DNA from: Plebeiibacterium marinum
GTDB taxonomy: Bacteria; Bacteroidota; Bacteroidia; Bacteroidales; Marinilabiliaceae
Direction of reading: 5' to 3'
Assembly (NCBI RefSeq): GCF_026013615.1
Contig: NZ_JAPDPI010000005.1
Coordinates: forward strand, 62,001 to 126,000
Length of the DNA: 64,000 bases
Part shown: positions 27,652 to 36,393 of the stretch, in pieces
Layout of the letters: each line of letters opens with the position of its first letter
Numbering within the stretch: position 1 is the stretch's first letter
Notes under the pieces: model-generated
Seen by the model: the letters and a program-made list of their open reading frames with translations, nothing else
What the model was told of the DNA's origin: nothing
Databases searched by the model: none
Made by a program: the position numbers and the translations under genes

Positions 27652-28905
27652 TTATAAAATATTCGCAATTTTATCGCTTTGATATGCTCCTGCAGCAAGC
27701 TTTTCTTTAACTTCACCAAATGCTTTAATAGTATATTCAACATCTTCTAATGTGTGAACTGCAGTTGGGATAATTCTTAGCATTAACTGATCCTTAGGAA
27801 TTACTGGATAAACAACAATTGAACAGAAAATATTATAGTTTTCTCTCAAATCCATTGTTAACTGAGTAGCTTCAGGTACAGAACCATTTAAGAATACAGG
27901 AGTAACAGGAGATTCTGTTTTTCCTAAATCAAACCCTTGTTCTTTTAGTCCTTTTTGTAAGGCGTTTACTACTGTCCAAAGGTTTTCTTTTAACTGAGGC
28001 TCGGTCTTTAATAATTCCAAACGTTTCAGTGCACCAATTACTATTGGCATTGGTAACGACTTGGCAAAAATCTGCGAACGTAAGTTGTATCTTAAATAGC
28101 TAACAACTTCTTCGTTGGCAGCAACAAAAGCACCAATGGCAGCCATCGACTTGGCAAATGTGTTGAAAAGTATATCTACCTTATCAGTAACGCCAAAGTG
28201 TTCTGGTGTTCCTGCACCGGTTTTTCCCATTGTACCAAAACCGTGAGCGTCATCCACTAACAAACGGAACTCAAATTTGTCTTTTAATGCTACAATTTTA
28301 TCAAGGGCACCTAAATCGCCTGCCATACCAAAAACACCTTCAGTAACAACAAGGATTCCTCCACCTGTTTCTTTTGCTCTTTTTGTAGCAAATTCAAGCA
28401 TCTTTTCACATCTGGCTATATCATTGTGTGGGAAAACAAAACTTTTTCCACCCTTTGCCTTATGTAAGAAGATACCATCCATGATACAGGCATGAGACTC
28501 AGAATCGTAAACGATAACATCGTTTCTTGAGGCAAGAGTGTCAATGATTGATACCATTCCCTGATAGCCAAAATTTAAAAGATATGAGTCTTCCTTGCCA
28601 ACGAATTCGGCCAAAGCAGCCTCAAGTTCCTCGTGCTTGCTTGTTTGACCAGACATCATTCTGGCACCCATAGGATAACCTAATCCATATTCAGCAGCAG
28701 CTTCAGCATCAGCTTTTCTTACCTCCGGGTGATTAGCTAAACCTAAATAGTTATTTAAACTCCAGGTTAAAACCTCTTTTCCCCTGAATTTCATCTTAGG
28801 GCTAATCTCTCCTTCTAACTTTGGGAACATAAAATATCCATGGGCATCCTTGCCATATTGACCAAGTGGTCCCATGGTTTTCTTTATCTTATCAAAAATA
28901 TCCAC
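27652..28905 (-). CDS. Alpha-oxoamine synthase (SPT/cysteate acyltransferase/KBL-like)
   Basis: 417 residues, class II PLP enzyme of the alpha-oxoamine synthase family. Seen: a 20-25-residue N-terminal extension (MGPLGQYGKDAHGYFMFP), SLNNYLGLANHPEV, GSGC-equivalent GARMMSGQTSKHEELE, VTEGVFGMAGD, VDDAHGFGTMG, and the PLP lysine in FNTFAKSMAAIG. The family joins an amino acid with an acyl-thioester: glycine (KBL), serine (sphingolipids) or cysteate (sulfonolipids). The 417-residue form with this N-terminus differs from the shorter Bacteroides serine palmitoyltransferase, and I consider a lipid role (sphingo- or sulfonolipid) more likely than KBL. Substrate unresolved. Confidence 0.8.
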   Translation of the reverse strand: MDIFDKIKKTMGPLGQYGKDAHGYFMFPKLEGEISPKMKFRGKEVLTWSLNNYLGLANHPEVRKADAEAAAEYGLGYPMGARMMSGQTSKHEELEAALAEFVGKEDSYLLNFGYQGMVSIIDTLASRNDVIVYDSESHACIMDGIFLHKAKGGKSFVFPHNDIARCEKMLEFATKRAKETGGGILVVTEGVFGMAGDLGALDKIVALKDKFEFRLLVDDAHGFGTMGKTGAGTPEHFGVTDKVDILFNTFAKSMAAIGAFVAANEEVVSYLRYNLRSQIFAKSLPMPIVIGALKRLELLKTEPQLKENLWTVVNALQKGLKEQGFDLGKTESPVTPVFLNGSVPEATQLTMDLRENYNIFCSIVVYPVIPKDQLMLRIIPTAVHTLEDVEYTIKAFGEVKEKLAAGAYQSDKIANIL

Positions 28906-28933
28906 TTTGTATATCTTTTATAAATTATTGGCG

Positions 28934-28959
28934 CAAAGGTAATATTTTTTAATAACCAA
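28934..28959 (-). promoter_or_regulatory. Promoter of the oxoamine synthase gene
   Basis: On the minus strand TACCTTTG (28941-28934) matches the -7 consensus TAnnTTTG, with TTG at 28959-28957 as a candidate -33 element. It lies 28 bp before the start codon. Confidence 0.6.
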
Positions 28960-29099
28960 TGTGAAATACATTAGTTTAAATTTTATTTAATAAAGGTTGA
29001 ACGTAATTATAGTTGTACCTGCGTGGCTGTTTTACTTCATAAATGCCATGCATAGGCTGTCAGTCAATAAATTTTTATGGTTGTTTCATATTAATATTT

Positions 29100-29107
29100 T
29101 ATCTTTG
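29100..29107 (+). promoter_or_regulatory. -7 box of the bamD operon promoter
   Basis: TATCTTTG is a perfect TAnnTTTG match, 94 bp before bamD. A TTG at 29081-29083 is a possible -33 element. Confidence 0.6.
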
Positions 29108-29201
29108 CACGTTGTTTATTAGATAAAAAGGATAACTTAGACCCCTGGTATTTAATTATTGTATTGAATAATAGGTGTTTATATAAAAATATTAGAAGTT
29201 G

Positions 29202-30014
29202 ATGAAAAAACTGTTAATTCTACTTGTGGTCATTCCAATGTTTATTGGTTGCAGTCAGTATCAAAAAATTTTAAAAAGTACTGATTATGAGTTAAAGTAC
29301 TCAAAAGCTATGGAATATTATGGTTCTGAGGATTTTATGAGGGCTGCGACTTTGCTTAATGAACTTCAGGGGATATACAGGGGGACTGAAAAAGCTGAGG
29401 TAATAAATTTTACTTATGCAAAATGTCTGTATGGTTTAAGTGATTATATAATGGCGGGGCATTATTTTCGTCAGTTTGTTAAAACTTTCCCATCAAGTGA
29501 TATGGTGGAAGAATGCCAGTTTATGAGTGGTTATTGTTATTATATGACATCGCCCAAACCACGGCTCGATCAAACAGATTCATACGAAGCTATAAGCGAA
29601 TTTCAATTGTTTGTTAATCTGTATCCTCAGAGTCCAAGGGTTGAGGAGGCCAACAGGTTAATTGATGAGCTAAGGGATAAATTGGTGTATAAATCATATT
29701 TGTCGGCAAAGCTGTATTTTAACTTGGGCAATTATATGGGTAATAACTACCTCTCTTCTATAATTGCTGCCCAAAATAGTCTAAAAGAATTCCCTGATAC
29801 CAAGTATAGGGAAGAGCTGTCGTTTTTGATCCTGGAAGCAAAATATATTCAGGCTGAGAACAGTATATTGGATAAAAAGGAAGACCGTATGAGGGAAGCC
29901 ATTGATGAATATTATTCATTCATTAATGAATTTCCGGAAAGTGGTTATATGGATAAGGCCGTAAAAATATTTGAAAGTGCCTCCAAAGAAGTGAAATTTG
30001 AAGATGTAAATTAG
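29202..30014 (+). CDS. bamD: Outer-membrane assembly lipoprotein BamD
   Basis: Start at ATG 29202 (a TTG directly before it is not needed); 270 residues. Lipoprotein signal MFIGC, Cys17, then TPR repeats through the rest: LKYSKAMEYYGSEDFMRAA, AGHYFRQFVKTFPSSDMVEE, YEAISEFQLFVNLYPQSPRV, SIIAAQNSLKEFPDTKYREE, AIDEYYSFINEFPESGYMDK. BamD works with BamA to insert beta-barrel proteins in the outer membrane. First gene of the bamD-rpoZ-coaBC-DUF4835-recN run conserved in Bacteroidota. Confidence 0.94.
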   Translation: MKKLLILLVVIPMFIGCSQYQKILKSTDYELKYSKAMEYYGSEDFMRAATLLNELQGIYRGTEKAEVINFTYAKCLYGLSDYIMAGHYFRQFVKTFPSSDMVEECQFMSGYCYYMTSPKPRLDQTDSYEAISEFQLFVNLYPQSPRVEEANRLIDELRDKLVYKSYLSAKLYFNLGNYMGNNYLSSIIAAQNSLKEFPDTKYREELSFLILEAKYIQAENSILDKKEDRMREAIDEYYSFINEFPESGYMDKAVKIFESASKEVKFEDVN

Positions 30015-30031
30015 AATAATTAATATATACC

Positions 30032-30358
30032 ATGGATTATAAGAAATCAAACGCTCCAGGCAGCACAATTACCTGGAATACACAAGAGTTGTCGAAAGAT
30101 ACAGGTAATATTTATGAGGCTGTTAATGTAATTGCCAAAAGAGCCAACCAGATTAGTGTGGAAATGAAAGAGGAGTTGAACAAAAAACTTCAGGAATTTG
30201 CTTCTTACACAGATAATTTGGAAGAGGTTTTTGAAAATCGTGAGCAAATTGAGATCTCAAGGTTTTATGAAAGATTGCCAAAGCCTTCAGCAATTGCAAC
30301 TCAGGAATTTGTAGAAGACAAAGTGTATTATCGTAACGCAGGTGCCGAAAGCAAGTAA
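30032..30358 (+). CDS. rpoZ: RNA polymerase omega subunit
   Basis: 108 residues, Bacteroidota-type RpoZ. Key segment: GNIYEAVNVIAKRANQI, the omega helix (normally N-x-Y-E-A-V-x-x-x-A-x-R-A), followed by a charged helix and a tail (LPKPSAIATQEFVEDKVYY) typical of this phylum. The subunit helps fold and hold the beta' chain. It sits 17 bp after bamD and about 90 bp before coaBC, the conserved context that supports the call for such a short protein. Confidence 0.9.
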   Translation: MDYKKSNAPGSTITWNTQELSKDTGNIYEAVNVIAKRANQISVEMKEELNKKLQEFASYTDNLEEVFENREQIEISRFYERLPKPSAIATQEFVEDKVYYRNAGAESK

Positions 30359-30450
30359 TTACGGTATATATTTCTTTTAAGAAATTTTAAAAAAAGGTAA
30401 AGGAGGTTTATGATATTTCTTTTATCTTTTTTTGTTTATAAGCTTAGGGT

Positions 30451-31659
30451 ATGTTAAAAGGTAAAAATATTATTTTAGGCGTTTCTGCCGGGATTGCTGC
30501 ATACAAGTCAGCATTGTTGACCAGGCTTTTGGTAAAGAATGGGGCAGAGGTAAAGGTTGTGATGACTGAAAAGGCCAAAGAGTTTATTACTCCCCTAACC
30601 ATGGCAACATTGTCTAAAAATCCAATTATGGTTGATTTTTACAATCCCGAAAATGGTGATTGGAATAGCCATGTTGATTTAGGGTTGTGGGCTGATGCTA
30701 TGGTTGTAGCTCCGGCCACAGCTAATACCATGGGTAAAATGGCAAATGCGATTGCTGATAACCTTTTAGTAACTACATATTTGTCGGCCAGATGCCCGGT
30801 TTTTGTTGCCCCAACAATGGATCTTGATATGTATCTCCACCCGGCAAATCAACGAAATATGAAACAGCTCGAAGAGGATGGTGTTCATATAATAGAAGCT
30901 GGCTCTGGAGAGTTGGCTAGTGGGTTGAGTGGCAAGGGGCGCATGGCTGAACCGGAAACTATTGTTGATGATCTGATCACTTTCTTTCAGAAACAGACGA
31001 GTGCTAAAAATGACCAGCTGAAAGGGAGAACGTTTTTGGTAAACGCCGGGCCTACTTATGAAAAAATTGACCCGGTACGCTATATCGGAAATTTTTCCAG
31101 TGGCAAAATGGGGTATTCAATAGCAGAAGAGTTGGCACAGCGGGGGGCTGAAGTGGTATTGGTATCCGGACCGGTAAACCAAAAGGTTAAGTCGGAGCGT
31201 ATCAAATTAATCCATGTTACATCAGCCCAGGAGATGTACCAGGCTTGTGCTGAATACTTCCCCAATTGTGATGGAGCTGTGTTGTCGGCTGCGGTGGCAG
31301 ATTATACTCCAGTAATATGTGCCGATCAAAAAGTAAAAAGTGATGATGACCAGATGGTGGTTTCATTAAAGTCTACTGTAGATATTGCCAGTAAACTTGG
31401 CCAAATGAAAAAGGAAGGGCAGGTTTTGGTTGGATTTGCGCTGGAAACAGAAAATGCAGTGAAGAATGCCTTAAAGAAGTTGGAAAAAAAGAATCTGGAC
31501 TTTATCGTGTTAAACTCACTGGAAAACACAGGTGCTGGTTTTGGGCATGATACAAACCAGATCACAATAATTGATCGAAATAATAATAAGGAGGAGTTTT
31601 CGTTAAAAAGTAAAAAGGAAGTTGCAATTGATATTGTTGATAAAATAATTTCCTTATAA
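30451..31659 (+). CDS. coaBC: Bifunctional phosphopantothenoylcysteine decarboxylase/phosphopantothenate-cysteine ligase
   Basis: 402 residues. N-terminal flavoprotein CoaC domain about 1-175: GVSAGIAAYKSALLTRLLVK, SHVDLGLWADAMVVAPATANTMGK with catalytic His of the S-H-V segment, and TMDLDMYLHPA (PAMN-like). C-terminal CoaB domain from about 190: FLVNAGPTYEKIDPVRYIGN with SSGKMG, and SAAVADYTP. The protein makes 4'-phosphopantetheine for coenzyme A from phosphopantothenate, cysteine and CTP. Part of the conserved bamD-recN run. Confidence 0.96.
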   Translation: MLKGKNIILGVSAGIAAYKSALLTRLLVKNGAEVKVVMTEKAKEFITPLTMATLSKNPIMVDFYNPENGDWNSHVDLGLWADAMVVAPATANTMGKMANAIADNLLVTTYLSARCPVFVAPTMDLDMYLHPANQRNMKQLEEDGVHIIEAGSGELASGLSGKGRMAEPETIVDDLITFFQKQTSAKNDQLKGRTFLVNAGPTYEKIDPVRYIGNFSSGKMGYSIAEELAQRGAEVVLVSGPVNQKVKSERIKLIHVTSAQEMYQACAEYFPNCDGAVLSAAVADYTPVICADQKVKSDDDQMVVSLKSTVDIASKLGQMKKEGQVLVGFALETENAVKNALKKLEKKNLDFIVLNSLENTGAGFGHDTNQITIIDRNNNKEEFSLKSKKEVAIDIVDKIISL

Positions 31660-31682
31660 ACGTTTTTAAATATAAGTGTACT

Positions 31683-32585
31683 GTGAAAAGTCTTTTGTTT
31701 TCTATTTTTCTTCTGTTTATTGGAGTGGGTGTTTATGCCCAGGAACTTCAATGTAGTGTTTCAGTTGTGTCGCCAGGTGTACAAGGTACCAATAAGCAAG
31801 TTTACCAAACAATGCAAACGGCCATTATGGAGTTTGTGAATGGCCAAAAATGGACAGACAATGTTTTTAGTCCTGAAGAAAGGATTGAATGCAGCATTCT
31901 TATTAATATTAAGGAAGTTGTTTCTGCAGGCGAATATTCCGGTACAATTCAGATTCAGTCGCGCCGTCCGGTGTTTAATTCTTCTTATCGCAGTATGCTT
32001 TTTAATTATCTGGATCAGGACTTTAAATTTAAATATGAAGAGTTTGAACCACTGATATATAATCCAAACTCTATTGAATCAGATTTGGTGGGTATATTGT
32101 CTTATTATGCCTATGTGATCCTGGGCCTTGATTATGATTCTTATTCAAAAAACGGCGGTACAAAATATATTGAACAGGCTGAAAAAATAGTAAGTATGTC
32201 CCAGAATTCCAGATATTCAGGATGGAGATCTTACGAAAGTAAAAGGAATAGGTACTGGCTGGTAGAAAACTATTTGAACCAGCAGCATAAACCGATGCGC
32301 GATTGTATGTATCAATATCATAGGCAAGGGCTGGATAAAATGAGTGAAAAACCTGAAGATGGCCGAAAGGAAATATTGCTGGCTGTTGAAAAACTACAAA
32401 AAGTTCACCGCCAACGTCCCGGGACATTTGCTATGCAATTGTTTTTTGATGCCAAATCAGATGAGTTGATTAACGTTTTCTCGGATTCTTTTTCTTTAGA
32501 AAAAAGCAGGGCAGTTGAAATATTAGCAGAGATAGATCCTGCTAATTCATCAAAATACAACGAAAAGTTGATCCAAAACAAATAA
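31683..32585 (+). CDS. DUF4835 family protein, secreted
   Basis: 300 residues starting with GTG 31683; 23 bp after coaBC. Signal peptide (MKSLLFSIFLLFIGVGVYAQ) then a mature region with EFVNGQKWTDNVFSPEERIE, SRRPVFNSSYRSMLFNYLD and SYYAYVILGLDYDSYS, which are hallmarks of DUF4835. The family is restricted to Bacteroidota, nearly always between coaBC and recN, and is presumed periplasmic or outer-membrane-associated. No function is established. Confidence 0.9.
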   Translation: MKSLLFSIFLLFIGVGVYAQELQCSVSVVSPGVQGTNKQVYQTMQTAIMEFVNGQKWTDNVFSPEERIECSILINIKEVVSAGEYSGTIQIQSRRPVFNSSYRSMLFNYLDQDFKFKYEEFEPLIYNPNSIESDLVGILSYYAYVILGLDYDSYSKNGGTKYIEQAEKIVSMSQNSRYSGWRSYESKRNRYWLVENYLNQQHKPMRDCMYQYHRQGLDKMSEKPEDGRKEILLAVEKLQKVHRQRPGTFAMQLFFDAKSDELINVFSDSFSLEKSRAVEILAEIDPANSSKYNEKLIQNK

Positions 32586-32600
32586 CTGTAGATAGTTTTT

Positions 32601-34262
32601 ATGCTTAAATCTTTATTTATTTCCAATTACGCTTTAATTGATCAGGTAGAAATTGAGTTTAAAGATGGGTTTTCGGTAATTACCGGTGAAACAGGAGCCG
32701 GTAAATCCATCATGTTAGGTGCCTTGGCCATGGTGTTGGGGCAGCGTAGTGATGTGTCTGTGTTAAAGGATAATGAAAAAAAAAGTGTAATAGAGGCTGA
32801 ATTTTATGTGAAGGATTATGGCTTCAACAAGCTTTTTGAGGAAGAGGATATTGACTATGACGATAATACGCTTATTCGTAGAGAAATACTGGTAAATGGT
32901 AAATCCAGGGCCTTTATAAATGATACTCCTGTTAATCTTGGTTTTCTGAAAAAAATAGCGCATCAATTGATTGATATTCATTCACAGCATCAAAACTTGT
33001 TGCTAGGGGATACGGCTTTTCAGTTGAATGTGGTTGATACAGTAGCCAAAAACAGTGGTATTTTAAAAGATTATAGAGATAAATTTAAGGTTTATCGCAA
33101 CTTGTTACAGCAAAGGAAAGAGCTGGAAGAGCAAAATTTAAAGTTAAGTGCCGATGTGGATTATATGCAGTTTCAATATAATCAACTCGAAGAACTGAAG
33201 CTGGTGCCAGAGGAGCAGGGAGAGCTGGAAAAGGAACAGGAATTGTTGACCCATGCCGAAGAGGTCAAAGGCGGGCTTTTTTCGGTTAGCCAGTTGTTAA
33301 GTGGCGACAATGCACCTGTGCTGAATGCCTTAAAGGAATCATTGAAAAACCTTGAAAAGATAGCTTCGTTTTTGCCTGATGTGGAAGGGTGGGTTCAGAG
33401 AATAGACTCTGCTTTTCTTGATCTGGATGATTTAAATAGTGAAATAGAAGATAAAATGGAAGGGATTGAATATGATCCCGAGCGACTTTTGTTTATCAGT
33501 TCCCGTTTAGATCAGATATTTTCATTGCAGCAAAAGCATAAAGTTGATGATGTTGATGCTTTGATTAAGATTAAAGACGACCTGGGGGATCAACTTCAAA
33601 AAATAACTTCTTTTGATGACGATTTAAAAGAAAAACAGAAACAGATTGATCTTGCCCTTGAAGAATTGAAGGTTGTAGGTAGTAAGCTTTCGGGGTCGCG
33701 AAAAAAGGTTTTAAAGAATATTGAGAGTACCATTGTAGGGCAATTGTTAGAGCTGGGGATGCCAAATGCTACTTTACGGGTGGTTTGTGAACCTTTGAAA
33801 GACTATGCCGAAAATGGGATTGATGATGTTAATTTCTTGTTCTCAGCCAATAAAAATGGTGCGCTTGCTGCCATACCTAAAGTGGCATCAGGTGGTGAAA
33901 TGTCACGTGTAATGTTGTGTATTAAAAGCTTGCTTTCCATATCAAAAGGATTGCCAACTATAATATTTGACGAAATTGATACCGGTGTTTCTGGTGAAGT
34001 TGCAGATAAGATGGGTAAAATTATGCAGGATATTTCTAAGAATATTCAGGTTGTCAGTATTACGCATTTGCCTCAAATTGCAGGTAAAGGTAAGCAGCAC
34101 TACAAGGTGTTTAAAAAGGACAATCATCATAGTACCCAAACCAGTATTGAGGAATTATCAACAGATAACAGAATAACAGAAATAGCTAAAATGCTTAGTG
34201 GTAGTGATCTTACCAGTGCAGCGTTAAGCAATGCAAAACACTTGTTAGGTGTAGAGGATTGA
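32601..34262 (+). CDS. recN: DNA repair ATPase RecN
   Basis: 553 residues, full length. SMC-like layout: N-terminal Walker A in ITGETGAGKSIMLGAL (about 27-42), long coiled coil about 150-370 rich in Glu/Lys/Leu, and C-terminal signature VASGGEMSRVMLCIK with Walker B PTIIFDEIDTGVSGEVA. RecN joins broken DNA ends before RecA-dependent repair. Last gene of the conserved operon; 16 bp after DUF4835. Confidence 0.97.
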   Translation: MLKSLFISNYALIDQVEIEFKDGFSVITGETGAGKSIMLGALAMVLGQRSDVSVLKDNEKKSVIEAEFYVKDYGFNKLFEEEDIDYDDNTLIRREILVNGKSRAFINDTPVNLGFLKKIAHQLIDIHSQHQNLLLGDTAFQLNVVDTVAKNSGILKDYRDKFKVYRNLLQQRKELEEQNLKLSADVDYMQFQYNQLEELKLVPEEQGELEKEQELLTHAEEVKGGLFSVSQLLSGDNAPVLNALKESLKNLEKIASFLPDVEGWVQRIDSAFLDLDDLNSEIEDKMEGIEYDPERLLFISSRLDQIFSLQQKHKVDDVDALIKIKDDLGDQLQKITSFDDDLKEKQKQIDLALEELKVVGSKLSGSRKKVLKNIESTIVGQLLELGMPNATLRVVCEPLKDYAENGIDDVNFLFSANKNGALAAIPKVASGGEMSRVMLCIKSLLSISKGLPTIIFDEIDTGVSGEVADKMGKIMQDISKNIQVVSITHLPQIAGKGKQHYKVFKKDNHHSTQTSIEELSTDNRITEIAKMLSGSDLTSAALSNAKHLLGVED

Positions 34263-34440
34263 ATTTTAACGATTTGTGTTCTAAAATTTAATTCTGTCAT
34301 AGGGTGTGGTGAAGTTGTTGTGTTTGTAAGTTGTTGTAATTGAATGTTTAGTGTGTTAAAATGGGCGTGTTTTTTTATTTAAATTACGTTAAAGTATTAA
34401 ATATTTAAACCTTACTGTTTTTCAAAGTGCATTAATCATA

Positions 34441-34448
34441 TATATTTG
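34441..34448 (+). promoter_or_regulatory. -7 box of fabI promoter
   Basis: TATATTTG, a full TAnnTTTG match, lies 23 bp before the fabI ATG. The upstream region is AT-rich without a clear -33 element. Confidence 0.6.
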
Positions 34449-34471
34449 TACGCTCAAAAATAAATATTAAA

Positions 34472-35317
34472 ATGGGATATAATTTATTAAAAGGAAAAAG
34501 GGGAATTATATTTGGTGCTCTAAATGACATGTCTATTGCATGGAAGGTTGCAGAATTAGCACATGCCGAAGGTGCAACTTTTACATTGACCAATACCCCT
34601 GTAGCTTGTAGAATGGGTACACTTAATGAATTGTCGGAAAAGTGTAATGCGGAGGTTATACCTGCTGATGCTACAAGTGTAGAGGACTTAGAAAATGTAT
34701 TCTCAAAATCGATGGAGATATTGGGTGGTAAAATTGATTTCGTATTACACTCAATTGGTATGTCTCTAAACGTACGTAAAAAAAGAGTATATCACGACTT
34801 AAATTATAGTTACTTAAACAAAACACTTGATATTTCAGCAATATCTTTCCATAAGATGCTTCAGGTTGGCTTTAAAATGGATGCCATCAGTGAATGGGGA
34901 TCAGTGTTAGGTTTATCGTATGTTGCTGCTCAGCGTACTTTCTATGGATATAACGATATGTCGGATGCCAAGGCTCTGCTTGAGTCAATTGCACGTAGTT
35001 TTGGATATATTTATGGTCGTGAGAAAAAAGTGAGAATAAATACAATTTCTCAGTCGCCAACAATTACAACTGCAGGAAGTGGTGTTAAAGGTTTTGATGG
35101 CCTGATGGATTTCTCAGAAAGAATGTCGCCGCTAGGAAATGCTTCTGCAGAAGAGTGTGCTAATTATTGTATAGCCATGTTCTCAGATCTTACCAAGAAA
35201 GTAACCATGCAGAACCTTTTCCATGATGGAGGTTTTTCTAATGTGGGTATGAGTTTGCGGGCTATGACTCAGTATAATAAGAGTTTTGATATCGACGATA
35301 TCGAAAACCTTGATTAA
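34472..35317 (+). CDS. fabI: Enoyl-ACP reductase FabI
   Basis: 281 residues. Short-chain dehydrogenase fold with the FabI-specific N-terminus GKRGIIFGALNDMSIAWKVA (nucleotide loop G-x5-S-I-A). The catalytic pair is likely in the segment VAAQRTFYGYNDMSDAKALL (Tyr-x6-Lys spaced as in FabI), and SPTITTAGSGVKGF follows. The last step of the fatty-acid elongation cycle is reduced with NADH. A terminator follows; gene is monocistronic. Confidence 0.96.
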   Translation: MGYNLLKGKRGIIFGALNDMSIAWKVAELAHAEGATFTLTNTPVACRMGTLNELSEKCNAEVIPADATSVEDLENVFSKSMEILGGKIDFVLHSIGMSLNVRKKRVYHDLNYSYLNKTLDISAISFHKMLQVGFKMDAISEWGSVLGLSYVAAQRTFYGYNDMSDAKALLESIARSFGYIYGREKKVRINTISQSPTITTAGSGVKGFDGLMDFSERMSPLGNASAEECANYCIAMFSDLTKKVTMQNLFHDGGFSNVGMSLRAMTQYNKSFDIDDIENLD

Positions 35318-35348
35318 AATATTTGGGGCATTGTTAGCGTGCCTTTAT

Positions 35349-35385
35349 AATATCCCGCTTTTTAGTGGGATATTTTTTTTTTTAT
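35349..35385 (+). terminator. fabI terminator
   Basis: AATATCCCGC / GTGGGATATT stem (one G-T pair) followed by a long T run. Confidence 0.88.
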
Positions 35386-35410
35386 AATAGGCTTTAAGTT
35401 AAAAATCATT

Positions 35411-35418
35411 TAACTTTG
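35411..35418 (+). promoter_or_regulatory. -7 box of cysDN promoter
   Basis: TAACTTTG matches TAnnTTTG, 43 bp before cysD. Confidence 0.55.
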
Positions 35419-35461
35419 GCGTCGTTTTAAAATACTAAAAGGTAAACATCAAGATAAAACT

Positions 35462-36367
35462 ATGGATAGATACCGAATTAATCACCTTAGAGAACTTGAA
35501 GCAGAGTCGATCTTTGTTATCAGGGAAGTTGCTGCCCAGTTCGAAAGACCGGTGATGCTTTTTTCCGGAGGAAAAGATTCAATTGTAATGTTTCACTTGG
35601 CGCGTAAAGCGTTTTATCCTGCAAAAGTCCCTTTTGCACTATTGCATATTGATACGGGGCATAACTTTCAGGAAACACTTGACTACAGAGATGATTTAAT
35701 GGAGAAAACCGGGGCCAAATGCCTGGTGCGTTATGTTCAGGACTCAATTGATCAGGGTAAAGTAGTGGAAGAGAAAGGGATAAATGCTTCTCGTAATAAA
35801 TTGCAAACAGTTACCTTGCTGGATGCTTTGGACGAATTGAAATGTGACGCTGCAATGGGTGGCGGACGTAGAGATGAAGAAAAAGCACGTGCAAAAGAAA
35901 GGTTCTTTTCTCATAGGGATGAATTTGGTCAGTGGGATCCTAAAAACCAGCGTCCGGAGCTTTGGAATATTTTCAACGGCAGAAAAAATATGGGTGAGCA
36001 CTTTAGGGTTTTCCCAATTAGTAACTGGACAGAGATGGATGTTTGGCAGTATATCTACATGGAAAACATTGAATTGCCGAGCTTGTATTTTACGCATAAA
36101 AGAGAAGTGTTTAACCGCGATGGCGTTTGGATGTTTAAAGCTCCTTTTATGCAGCTTAAACCAGGTGAGGAGTTGATAGAGAAGGATGTTAGATGTAGAA
36201 CAATTGGAGATATTACTTGTACCGGATTAACACTTTCAAAGGCTGATAACATTGAAGATATCATTCAGGAAGTAGCAGCTACCCGTACTACAGAAAGAGG
36301 TGGCCGTGCAGATGACAAGAGATCGGAATCAGCAATGGAAGATCGTAAAAAAGAAGGGTATTTCTAA
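35462..36367 (+). CDS. cysD: Sulfate adenylyltransferase small subunit CysD
   Basis: 301 residues. ATP-pyrophosphatase loop MLFSGGKDSIVMFHLARKAF, LLHIDTGHNFQET, MGGGRRDEEKARAKERFFS, and VFPISNWTEMDVWQYIY as in the CysD family. With CysN it makes adenosine 5'-phosphosulfate from sulfate and ATP. cysN follows after 26 bp. cysC, cysH and sulfite-reductase genes are not nearby in this window, so the fate of the product cannot be judged here. Confidence 0.96.
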   Translation: MDRYRINHLRELEAESIFVIREVAAQFERPVMLFSGGKDSIVMFHLARKAFYPAKVPFALLHIDTGHNFQETLDYRDDLMEKTGAKCLVRYVQDSIDQGKVVEEKGINASRNKLQTVTLLDALDELKCDAAMGGGRRDEEKARAKERFFSHRDEFGQWDPKNQRPELWNIFNGRKNMGEHFRVFPISNWTEMDVWQYIYMENIELPSLYFTHKREVFNRDGVWMFKAPFMQLKPGEELIEKDVRCRTIGDITCTGLTLSKADNIEDIIQEVAATRTTERGGRADDKRSESAMEDRKKEGYF

Positions 36368-36393
36368 CCAATAAAGCTAAGCATCAAATTATT

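Noticed and set aside
35462-36367. Possibility that CysD is a second DndC-type protein
   Set aside because: It lacks the DndC cysteine pattern and pairs with a standard CysN gene, so it is sulfate adenylyltransferase.
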